A stretch of DNA of 64,000 bases from Cordia subcordata (lineage: Eukaryota; Streptophyta; Magnoliopsida; Boraginales; Cordiaceae), in the NCBI GenBank assembly GCA_028554755.1, contig JAPTOF010000021.1, positions 6,549,001-6,613,000 on the forward strand, in the 5' to 3' direction. The position numbers and the translations under genes were made by a program. A model generated the notes under the pieces. That model was not told where the DNA came from. It searched no databases and worked only from the letters and a program-made list of their open reading frames with translations. The first letter of the stretch is position 1. Each line of letters begins with the position of its first letter. Shown here piece after piece: positions 31,262-40,597 of this stretch.

Positions 31262-32929
31262 CTAGAGGGTCGAAAGTTGTCTCTTTTCGAGTTTTGCTTG
31301 GATCTTCACCGGGACCATGCAAGGGGTGTTCTCCTCCATGATCATCATATGTTCAAGGTGGGGTATGGGGATGGACTTTGCTTGTCTAAAGAACTCTATA
31401 CCAAGGATAAGCTCAAAGTCATCCATGGGTACCACCGTAAAATTTAATTTCCCTTGCCAGGTACCGATTGTTAGAGAAACATCTTTCACCACCCCTGTCA
31501 ATGGGCGTGGGGCAGAATTGACAATCTTGAGGAACCCTTGAGACTTGTTAAGAGTAAGTCCCAATCTCTTGGCTTCGTCTTCTGCCATGAAATTATGAGA
31601 AGCTCTAGTGTCCAACATGGCCCTAGAGAGCTTCCCTTGAATCAATGCCTCCACATACATCAAGCCACCCCTTGATGTGACCCTTGGTGTTATTTTGGCA
31701 TTCAAAGAATTCAGCAACTGAAGAGAACCTATTTGTGCTTCACCGATCTTCTCACGTTTCTCAATCAACATGTTGAATGTTTGTCTTTTTGGACACTCTC
31801 TCCATGAATGGGAACCAAGACAAAAGTAGCACTTGATGGATTTCTTATCTCTCTTCTCGTCCTTGTTGAAAGGTTGTCTCCCACGTCTATCCTTGTCTTG
31901 CCCTTTGTGACTCTCGTCCTCCCCATCGTTTTCCTTCAAATCTCCTGGGGATTCGGCGGGGTTGTTCTTTTTCTTTACCTCTATCAAGGACTCAGCCATG
32001 GCAACCGCTTGAGCGAAGGTTTTGGGCTTTCTCATATGTACTTCTTGTTGTTTCCATGGCTACAAACCCTTGATAAAGTCGTACATGTGATCATAATCGG
32101 GCTTATTACGTACCTGAAGTTTAAGGGAGATGTATTCTTGAACATATTGATGTATGGTCCCTATATACTTCAGGACTTTAAGCTTGTCACGAGCTTCCCA
32201 TTCGGCCTCTTCAGGGTAGAATTGGGCATATACATCCTCCTTGAAAGCAGTCCAAGTTAGTAGCCCCCTCTTGGCCTCTTGGAACTCTTGGTGCTTCATA
32301 CGCCACCATAGAGCTGCATCTTCTGAGAAGTAGAGTGTTGCTGTCTTCACACGGCTAGCATCCTCCTCGAGCCCAATTGCATCAAAGTATTGTTCAATCT
32401 GCCAAAAGAAGTTTTCCACCTCCTTGGCTTCGCGCTTCCCGTTGTAGGGACTAGGCCTTGGCACGTCCACCTTTGGTGCTACATGGTGGGTTGACGCGCC
32501 ACGGGCTATTGCCTCTCTACACATAACCCAATCTTTCTTCATCTCCTCAAGGATCTTGTCTTGTTCAGCTATCTTGCGATCTTGCTCGTTAATTTTAACC
32601 TGTAACCAATCGGCAATGGTTTTTTTCTCAATTAGTGCATTCTTAGCCGCCTCTTCTACCGTTTGTACTCGAGCTTGAAGGTTTTTGAGTTCCTGACAGA
32701 GGTCCCCCAAACTTAGTGCCTCCTCATCATCAAACCCAAGCTGTTGAAATTTCTGCATGAAATCAGCAACAACGTCTTCTGCCTTTGTCAAACGTGCTTC
32801 GAAAACAGCTTGCACATCACGAGACTTTTCCCTCTTATTGCCTTTGGCTGTTGCAGAAGGGGGTAGGACTTCCCTTCCCCTCTCGTCATTACCAGCATCA
32901 ACGCTCTTCTCAATACCTGAAGAAGACAT
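31262..32929 (-). pseudogene. Gag-protease region of the non-autonomous element
   Basis: It starts MSSSGIEKSVDAG at 32929. Next come a charged coiled-coil-like region (about residues 40-140), a capsid-type gag domain (DAALWWRMKHQEF, then YPEEAEWEARDKLKVLKY) and an in-frame TAG at 32060-32062. Past the stop, the same frame continues with FAQAVAMAESLIE, a zinc knuckle CYFCLGSHSWREC (about 31835-31795) and a retropepsin-like domain. That domain has AMLDTRASHNF, where D-T-G is expected, and FELILGIEFF. It ends at a TAG at 31262-31264. The two stops and the changed active-site glycine argue it is inactive. Confidence 0.85.
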
Positions 32930-32970
32930 CCTTCAAAGGAGCAAAATTACAAACACCTTGCGTGTGACCT

Positions 32971-32985
32971 TGGCTCTGGTAACCA
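32971..32985 (-). other. Primer binding site of the non-autonomous element
   Basis: The minus strand reads TGGTTACCAGAGCCA two bases after the LTR end, close to the initiator tRNA-Met PBS TGGTATCAGAGCC. Confidence 0.75.
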
Positions 32986-32987
32986 CT

Positions 32988-33551
32988 TGTCACGCCCTTA
33001 GCCTAAACTAAGCGCTGCGTGTGGCACTTAGACACTTTTCTACAGCAAAAATGGCTAAGTGAGCATGAAAACCACGAACAAAAGGCTTCTCAAAGCAAAT
33101 AATAAAGCAGTGGAAGTAAAGAGTTGAGAGAATAAGACATTTGTATTGCTCTCAAGCTTTTCTCTGTCTCTTACAAATGAAAATGCTAGGCTATTTATAC
33201 ATGCTTGTAATCTAATGAATGGCTAAGATTATTTCAATCTAAAGACTAATATGTGCTTCTAGAAGATTCTACCCTAATCATGGGATATTTACAACCAATC
33301 TCAAGCCCTAATCCCTCAATCAAAGGGGATTTGATATTATCTTTATCTAGTGTATCTTCTAGATCCTTCCTGGAGAGAAGTGCCATGCATGCATCCTTTC
33401 AAGCTTTATCATCTTTGCCATATGGTTGTTCGCATGGCGTCTGCATCATCGGGGTTGCCCTAGCACGAGAAAGTGCCACATGTGCTTCCGTACAAGCCTC
33501 GGTCTTGTCATCTTACTGCCCATGTGGCGTCTCTATCGGTAGGGCATGACA
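32988..33551 (-). repeat. 5' LTR of the non-autonomous element
   Basis: 564 bp with TG...CA ends. Partner of 30003-30566. The PBS lies directly inside it on the minus strand. Confidence 0.92.
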
Positions 33552-33830
33552 AGATGCTCCTCATTCTCTATAAAACACCTATCACATATCACATACAGAT
33601 CATCCTTCTCAATTTTTTTCTCACTAAATTATCTTTACAAGGTAATCTCTTATGTAAAATTTGCAACATAAAATGAAGGTGTTTATGTGGGCACTTGATT
33701 TTCCATAATAGGAAGTTCAAATCTTTAGGCACATCTTTGATTAAATTAAAGGCAGAGGAAACTGAAAACTGACCTGAAAAAGCATCATTCCAAGCCAAAA
33801 GAATCTTCATTGATCTCCTCCCTTAGTGTT
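33552..33830 (-). pseudogene. LINE relic, zf-RVT part (5' half of the split LINE)
   Basis: The minus strand encodes a zf-RVT segment: WNDAFSGQFSVSSAFNLI, FLLWKIKCPHKHLHFMLQIL, KRLPCKDNLVRKKL, then a CDRCF-type cysteine pair. It runs into the target site of the LTR insertion, and its expected continuation (the His and Cys of the zinc knuckle, then RNase H) is found at 29160-30002. A stop interrupts after RRMICM in one frame, with a shifted continuation. Confidence 0.75.
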
Positions 33831-34287
33831 GTGGCCAAAAATCATGTAGACTTAAAAGGCCCATTTTGCTGTTAGATTCACGGTTCAGTTTACCGAGTCA
33901 TTCACTTAAAGGCCCAAAGTTAAAGCCTGTAACAAGCTAAATTCTCATTTGAGTTACTCTATACCTCCTAGTACGACTGCATGATCAACTTGGTCGCCCT
34001 AATGGATATACACGAAGAACCATAAAACTAGATATGCTCGAAGGAAGATAATCTTGAGAACGATGAAGCTTAGCATAGAGACAATCATTTGGATAGGGTT
34101 CAACTTAAATACAAGTTTTCTAACTCATTAAGAACTCCTTTGTCTTGAGAGCTACAAAGCTACGAGTCAGAGCAAGGAAATGGGATCCAACATACTCAGC
34201 CTACACACATGTAGCCATAATGACCTCTCTTGTCTCGATGTCCCTGTGACATCGAGATTTATCGTGCTTCTAAGGACATACCTTTAG
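33831..34287. other. Non-coding stretch, nothing recognised
   Basis: No family-like coding region, hairpin or repeat pair was seen. Confidence 0.5.
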
Positions 34288-34683
34288 CTATGTCGAGGGT
34301 TGGTAATGTTGATTCGGTTGAAGATAAATATTGGGCTCGATGTTTGGGTAGTGTGGTTGGTTTGGGTGTGTATACGATGCAGCATTCGGAGATGGGTGAC
34401 CGTGGGTGTTAAAGATTTGGTTTACCATACTTTGGATATTGTTGAACATGTTTTTTAAGGCTACTAATTCAGGATCTAGGTAGGCTTGTAGCATTGTTTG
34501 CGATGAAGTTATTGATCTTGCAGTGTTTGGTCCTTTAGGTATGGGCACAAATGGCTAAACATACGTAGGGATCATGTACAGGCCATCTTCTTGAAAGTTG
34601 TTGGCAATAACCTCTTGCTCCATGTCTTCTCTACTCAGTGCCAAGGAAGGATTAACAGTGGCTTTACTCCTAGTTTTGGACAT
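34288..34683 (-). pseudogene. Gag N-terminal relic, tandem copy 1 (Ty3/gypsy, Tat-like)
   Basis: It starts MSKTRSKATVNPSLALS at 34683, meets an in-frame TAG after GLYMIPTYV, and continues with PFVPIPKGPNTARS, LDPELVALKNMFNNIQSMVNQIF and a His/Asn/Pro-rich tail. The same protein, in slightly different form, is encoded by the second tandem copy at 35317-35661. The opening motif and the upstream PBS-like sequence suggest the start of a gypsy gag. No capsid core is present, so this is only the N-terminus. Confidence 0.55.
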
Positions 34684-35136
34684 GTGTAGTCAATGGGTGT
34701 AGCACACAATTTCTACAGACGACGCGAACTGATTACGCAAAGAATCAGTTGAAGAAAATGGTTTGCTCAAACTCTGAATGTGTGACTTATGGTTATGATG
34801 TGTTTTGCAAAATAAGGAGAGCTATACACCGGTGTGGTGCCGGCCAAAGGCTTTCTGACACTCAAATCAGAGGGTATTTCTCCTTTTTTAAATGAGGAAA
34901 GAATATTCTATATAAAGTAGTTTTCTTAATATGGAAAAGGCTTACCTTGCTTTCTATGCACAGGGTCTATTTATAGAGTATTCCATGGGACACATGTGTC
35001 TTATTCGTAGAATAAGGTACTAAGCACATGAAGGGATCACGTCAAGGGTGACTTTTGCTCATTGGGTTCGCATAATGATATGCGTTGCTGGATTGGGTTT
35101 ATGAGGATGGCTAGGGAATCAAATTGTACCTAATTC

Positions 35137-35192
35137 CCTCTCTCTCTCTCTCTATATATATATTAATATACATATATATATGTATATATATG
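35137..35192. repeat. (CT)n(AT)n microsatellite
   Basis: CT run followed by imperfect AT runs. The second tandem copy has a pure AT run at the equivalent place (36109-36150). Confidence 0.9.
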
Positions 35193-35316
35193 AGACAGAA
35201 ATTGGGTACTATTTTGGGTACCCAAAGTGGTACCAATTTCTAGAAATTGGGTTTTGGTATGTGAGTACCCAAGCCTAAACCTTAGAACATAGTGGCAAGT
35301 TGGATTCAGTGTATGG

Positions 35317-35661
35317 TTACTGTGTTTGGTGTAGGTGTGTATAGGATGCTGCATTCGAATGTAAGTGACTTCGGGTGCCAAAGATTTGGTTTACCGTACT
35401 CTGGATGTTATTTAACATGTTTGCTAGTGCTACTAATTGGGGATCCGGGCGGGCTTGTGGCATGGTTTGCAATAGAGGTATTGGTCTTGAAGGACCTGGT
35501 ATAGACGCGAATGTCTCTGTATATATAGGGATCGTATGCGGGGCATTTTTTTTAAGGCCGTTGGCAGAAACCTTTTGCTCCAAATGATCTTTACTATGGT
35601 TGTCTTCTCTACTCATCGCTGGGGAAGGGTTGACAATGGCTTTACTCCTAGTTTTAGGCAT
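35317..35661 (-). pseudogene. Gag N-terminal relic, tandem copy 2
   Basis: An open frame of 114 codons starting MPKTRSKAIVNPSPAMSRED and ending in LNNIQSTVNQIFGTRSH plus a His/Thr tail. It parallels the protein at 34288-34683 but lacks the internal stop. It ends where the tandem unit ends, so it is an isolated N-terminus rather than a full gag. Confidence 0.5.
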
Positions 35662-36106
35662 GTGTACTCAATGAGTATAGCACACGATTCCCGCAAATGA
35701 TGCAAACTGATTTGGTAAAGAATTAGTTTAAGAAAATGGTTTGGTCAAACTCCAAATGTGTGACTTCTGGTGATTACATGTTTGGCAAAATAATAACAGC
35801 TGGACACTAATGTGGTGGTAGTCAAAGGTTTTCCAACACTCAACTCAGAAGGGTATTTTTTCTCTTTTAAAAAAGGAAAGAATATGCTATATAAAGTAGT
35901 TTTCTTAATATGGAAAAGGTTTACCTCACTTTCTGTGCACACTATTCAGGGTCTATAGATCATCCCTCGATACATGTGTCTTCTATTCTTGGAACAAGGT
36001 ACCAGGCGCATGAAGGGATCACATCAGGGGTGACTCTTGCTGGGTTCGCATGATGATATGTGTTGTTGGATCAGGTTTATGGGTCAACTGGGAAACTGAA
36101 TTGTAT

Positions 36107-36108
<2 letters not shown>

Positions 36109-36150
<42 letters not shown>
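36109..36150. repeat. (AT)n microsatellite
   Basis: Pure AT run of about 42 bp, read directly. Confidence 0.9.
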
Positions 36151-36153
<3 letters not shown>

Positions 36154-36998
36154 GTGTGAATTAAAATTTTCAAAAAGCAAAAGGTTAGTTACAATTGAGA
36201 CAAAAATCGAATACTGTTTTAGGTACCTAAGATGGTAACAGTTTCTAGAAACCGAGTTTCAAGATGTGAGTACCCAAGGGGATTGTAACAACCCATAAGC
36301 TTAGGACCAATGACTTATAAAATACACACATACACGTATATATATTGGGCGGGCCAAAGTTAATTATTTTATTTTAGGGGCTAGAAAAAAATTCCTAATT
36401 AGACTTAGATATAAGTGAGTTCTTAAATAAATTTTTTAGAGCCCAACCCTAAATTAAAAACCTATAGAAGGGTAATAAATATCTAATTTTTATTGGTAGC
36501 CTCCACATAGGAGAAAGAGATTAGGAATGACATTCGGTGTCATAGGGAGTTGTTTGATTACTATGCAAGGTCCTAAGAAAGGTAAGTAAGGACTCCAATC
36601 TTTTAGTATAAGGTTTGATTTTCTGGTTCATAGATATAGGAACACATAAATAGGAAAACATGGATACTATCATATAGTGCCCTAAATTTATAGATTGAGA
36701 AGAAAGAAAAGAAAATTTTAGTTACTGCTCACAGAAATAGTGCTTGGGTACTGTACACGTGAACAGTACCCTCATTGTTCCTAAATTATTTTTGTTTATT
36801 TACGTATTATTCTAGTGCTAATGCTTAGAATTGTATACCCACTGTTCTTGTTAATGATGTGAACCAATTTATTTTGATTAAAATAATAAAATATGTTTTG
36901 ATAAAGAAAAAAAAAGGAAAAGAAATTTTTGGTTGCTGTTCATAGGAATAGTGCTCGGGTATTATTCATGTGAATAGTACCCTCATTGTTCCAAAATT

Positions 36999-37045
36999 AT
37001 ATATATATATGTGTGTGTGTGTGTGAATAGTACCCTTATTGTTCC

Positions 37046-37079
<34 letters not shown>
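36999..37079. repeat. Duplicated (AT)n/(GT)n tract
   Basis: GAATAGTACCCTCATTGTTC is followed by AT and GT runs. GAATAGTACCCTTATTGTTC then follows with another AT run. This is a short tandem duplication within the solo LTR. Confidence 0.85.
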
Positions 37080-37084
<5 letters not shown>

Positions 37085-37112
37085 TATTTACGTATTATTC
37101 TTATCCTGGTTG

Positions 37113-37152
37113 GTATTATTATTATTATTATCATCATCATCATCATCATCAC
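37113..37152. repeat. (ATT)n(ATC)n microsatellite
   Basis: ATT units then ATC units, read directly. Confidence 0.9.
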
Positions 37153-38145
37153 TTCGAGTTTATTGTATTCCTTTTTTTTTTTTTTGCATCTTTCTTGCAG
37201 TAACCTATGATTTAAAGCCTAACTATTTTGATATTGGGTCATTCCTTTTTGAAATCATCTAAATTGTAAATGCTAAAGATTTGAGCTAAAATTAGGACTT
37301 GATTCCTGTACAAAAAGAAGTTTTTGCTATGTACATAATGAAATTAACCCTAGTGACATGTATTTGAAGCCGTGATTTTGAGCCCTTGTTGGTGGGAATA
37401 GTACACTGACATATTGTGGGGTAGTACACTATCATTTTGAAAGGGATTCTCGCTTCCTTTTGGTGATTTGTGCGACAACAAATCACTTTTTGGACTATGC
37501 TACCAGGAACGTAGCTTTGGCAATATATTTGTGGATCCATTATTGGTACATTGGGTTTGATTTTGTTATGGCACGTGTGAATAATTTTGGTTTAGATGCT
37601 AATTGTCTATAGTTTATTCTGTTTTACACACTTTTGAATCATGTTACTTTTATTGATAAAGGAAAAAGGGAATCTATTATTCTTTATGAATTTAAAAGAA
37701 AAAGCTATCATGTTATTTTATGTTGTATATTTGCTTTTAATTATTGTGGGAATCTTACTACTTACTGAGATTGACATCTCGTTAATTTGTTATTTTTCTT
37801 TGTCTTTTGGAAATTGTCTTCCACAGATACTAAGGAGTAGGCTCGTGATTCTAAACTTGGGGTAGATGACCTTTCCAAGGACTTTGGTTAATTGAAGTTT
37901 CTGAACATGTTAGTTTTAATTAAGCTTTTGGGACAATGTAAATTTTTTTGGAGTTTTATTGTTTTTGAGACATGGACTATGTTTTTTTTGGTTGTCAAGG
38001 TTTTAGATGCTTTGAGACTTAGAAAATTATGTGTGATGCTTGTGATCTTTATTATATGCCTTGCAGGTTTAGGGAAGTTTTCTTTCTTAGGTTTGTTGCA
38101 GTCATGCTCTTACGATTCACTTAAGTGAATGTTTGGGTTGTGACA

Positions 38146-38568
38146 GCGATAACCCCAATTCCAGCTTAAACCCTAATAGGTATTAAAAATTGTTCTTTTC
38201 CCGTTCTGGGTTTGTGACTAAAGGGTAACGGGTCAGTCGATATCGGGTACCCTATGTCATTTGTTCCATTGTCATCCTTAGGAATAACATTCCTTATAGC
38301 ATTCTATCATACCCATCATGGGAATTAAAATACATTCAGTGATGCCCTTCCATTCTTAAACCATTTCCTCATACCAATCATCATCTTAAGAAATGAATAT
38401 TTGAAGATGTTATGAAATTATCAACTTAAAGGTATTCATCTTTGATCTAGTTTACAATTATCCGAACACTAGATGTAGTTCATAAAGATCCTTATTTACA
38501 CGATGAAGTTGCATCAAATTATATATTTTAAATTCAAACAAGTTCTAGCTCCATTTAACTGCTCCTAC
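38146..38568. other. Non-coding gap between solo LTR and CACTA element
   Basis: No gene seen. The sequence directly after the solo LTR (CAGCTTAAACCCTAATAGG) resembles the end of the preceding tandem unit (GCCTAAACCTTAG near 35272). Confidence 0.45.
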
Positions 38569-38571
38569 ATT

Positions 38572-38925
38572 CACTACAAAAAAAGTGAGTAATAGGCGAT
38601 GGCTTTTCTGCCGCCTATATGGGTGTCGCCTATTTTAAAACTGCCGCTAGTATAAGCGTCGGCTATTTAAAACGCCACCTATATAGAATTCCAAAAAAAA
38701 AAAGATCACACTATATTTTATCTACTGTTCAAACCTTGAACTTTCCTTATTGTAGTACTCTATAATCATACCATTCACCAATCAAACTAAAAATACATTC
38801 ATTAGTTATCTTGCATAACAATATATTTATGTATTACTCAAACCCCTGCCTATATCGTAAAACCGCCGCCTATTCTTCATCATTTTGTAGTAAAACTGTC
38901 ACCTATTCTTAGTTTTTTTGTGGTG
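38572..38925. mobile_element. Small non-autonomous CACTA (En/Spm) element
   Basis: Terminal inverted repeats are CACTACAAAAAAAGTGAG at the left and, reading inward from the right, CACCACAAAAAAACTAAG. The 354-bp element is flanked by the 3-bp duplication ATT (38569-38571 and 38926-38928), as expected for CACTA transposons. Subterminal motif repeats such as CCGCCTAT and GTCGCCTAT lie near both ends, another CACTA hallmark (transposase-binding sites). No transposase is encoded. Confidence 0.88.
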
Positions 38926-38928
38926 ATT

Positions 38929-40597
38929 TTTGCTATAAATAGGACTGTTTACAATGTAAAGAATGGAAATATCTCTCTCTTTTACATTTTTCACTCTACT
39001 TCTTATTGTCTCTATCTCATTTATTTTCTCATTATTTTGATAACAAGAGTGATGACATACGGTACGAACCATAAAATACATTAATGAAAACAGTTGTTGA
39101 TACCAGTTTGTTAGAGCTTCTTTGAGATTCTGACGATTCAATGTAATCTTGATAATGCACGCAAAAGGAAACGCTAAATGGTTGTGTGAACAATTTTCAA
39201 CTAGTTTTTTTTAATTAAAAAAACAAAAGAAAAAATATATAAGTACGTGAAAAGTGATTTTCATGAACAAAAAGGTCCTAGAAGGGGAAAAAAAAAAAGA
39301 CTTGGGCCCTATTCGCAACAGTGTTTTAAGTAATATTTAGTGTCTTGACCAAGTCAAAATATTACTTCCTCTCATTTTGGTTGTTCAGTAAAATAGTGTT
39401 TTAAGTAATGTTTTTATTCTAAATAGTGTTTGAAGTAGTGTTTGTGAAAAACTAATATTATTAACGTTTCAACGTAGAGTTTAGTGTTTCAACTTTTTTT
39501 TGGTAATACTACTATTAATTGTACCCTCTATCCAATTTTGTTTACATTTTCTTTCATGAATATAAATACAAAATAACACAAAAATTAATTTGATATTCTA
39601 TCCATATCAAAATATATTAAAAAGTACAGGTCTTATTTGTCCATTCATTATTTTTTTCAAAAATATAAATTTTCAATCAATTGAAATATTTTTATAATAA
39701 AAAATTTGTTTATAATATTAATAAAATTAATTTTTTAAAAAAAGTAAGTTTATTATGATTTATTAATAAAATATATTTTAAGAAAAATATATTTAATTAT
39801 AAAATGAATTATTTTAATTATTTTAATAATAATTATTATTATTATCATCATCATCATCATCACAACAATAATAACCCGATATCGATATCTTTTTTGTCCT
39901 TTTACATTCACCAACTAACTCAAAAGCTAGTTTTATTGAACACATCTAAAATAATCTGCTTGTTAAACAGCTATCCGTTAACCGCTAAAACACAACAGCT
40001 ATCCACTACCCAAACTATTATCCGCTATTCAAACAACTATTCACTACCTAATCTGCTAATTGCGCCGAACAAACTTTGATCTTATATATTATTTTACCAG
40101 TGAGATTTCTTTCTTCTATTTCTTGTACATAAGATTCCTAATTTAGGATACAAACTCTGATCCTTACTTAGCAGATGTAGAGAAAGTATAAGAGTTAATT
40201 TGAGATGTGTGCATCCACATCAGGCGTTGTATACATAGAGTGATTGCAAAGAAAGAAGAAAATAGTTTCGCATTCTCGGTGAATTTAAAGGTGGACCATA
40301 GATCTCTCATCAGGATGCACTTTTTGCATCCCATGCAAGCTTTGTAAAGTAAAACATGACCACACGTCTTAACCGTTTTTGCCCACCGTTCCTAGCCTCA
40401 CTAACAACACTTAATTCTTGGACTTCTCTCTCCTTTCCATGCCCACAAAATTTCAACTCATTCTCTAACCTTCTCTGGTCACCCTCTTCACAGCAAAACC
40501 AATTGTCATTTGTTGGAGGCCCCCTGCTATGGGCGCGCACCTACCAGTGCGTGCAGCACCGTCACCGTCGTCGTCGTCGTCATCGTCGTATGCTGTC
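38929..40597. other. AT-rich intergenic region upstream of the receptor kinase
   Basis: No supportable CDS. The sequence from 39303 (GGGCCCTATTCGCAACAG) to about 40078 may be a MITE-like or fold-back repeat: its right part has repeated GCTATCC and ACTACC motifs. An (ATT)n(CAT)n tract lies at 39832-39862. The last few hundred bases should contain the promoter of the plus-strand receptor kinase. No TATA box was fixed with confidence. Confidence 0.5.
39832..39862. repeat. (ATT)n(CAT)n microsatellite
   Basis: ATT units then CAT units, read directly. Confidence 0.9.

Larger units (their letters stand above)
30003..33551 (-). mobile_element. Non-autonomous LTR retrotransposon: gag-protease-chromodomain without RT/integrase
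   Basis: Two direct LTRs of equal length (564 bp each: 30003-30566 and 32988-33551) have TGTCA...TGACA ends and flank 2.42 kb. Both flanks carry AGAT (29999-30002 and 33552-33555) as target-site duplication. On the minus strand, PBS TGGTTACCAGAGCC follows the 5' LTR at 32985 and a purine-rich tract (GGGTGGAGGAG) precedes the 3' LTR near 30570. The internal frame encodes gag, a zinc knuckle, a protease and a chromodomain. RT, RNase H and integrase are absent, so it must have depended on an autonomous chromovirus (inference). It resembles so-called TR-GAG elements in layout. Confidence 0.9.
34340..36283 (-). repeat. Tandem duplication of an LTR/PBS/gag-start module
   Basis: Two copies offset by about 969 bp (34340-35308 and 35309-36283). 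Each holds, on the minus strand, an (AT)n tract, a TATA-like CTTTATATAG, a presumed leader, a PBS-like patch and the start of gag. Shared blocks include TATGGAAAAGG, AAGATTTGGTTTACC and CTTTACTCCTAGTTTT. The patch at 34711-34735 reads CGCGTCGTCTGTAGAAATTG on the minus strand, resembling the GGCGCCGTCTGTGGGAA sequence next to the PBS of plant Tat-lineage elements. The identification is inferred from that resemblance. Confidence 0.65.
36284..38145. repeat. Solo LTR (1.86 kb)
   Basis: It begins TGTAACAACCC and ends GGGTTGTGACA. The flanking five bases are GGGAT (36279-36283) and GCGAT (38146-38150), matching at four of five positions as a target-site duplication. The interior holds a duplicated block (AATAGTGCTTGGGTACTGT near 36740 and AATAGTGCTCGGGTATTATT near 36948), microsatellites at 36999-37024, 37050-37079 and 37113-37152, and no coding region. 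No PBS or PPT borders it, as expected for a product of LTR-LTR recombination. Confidence 0.75.
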
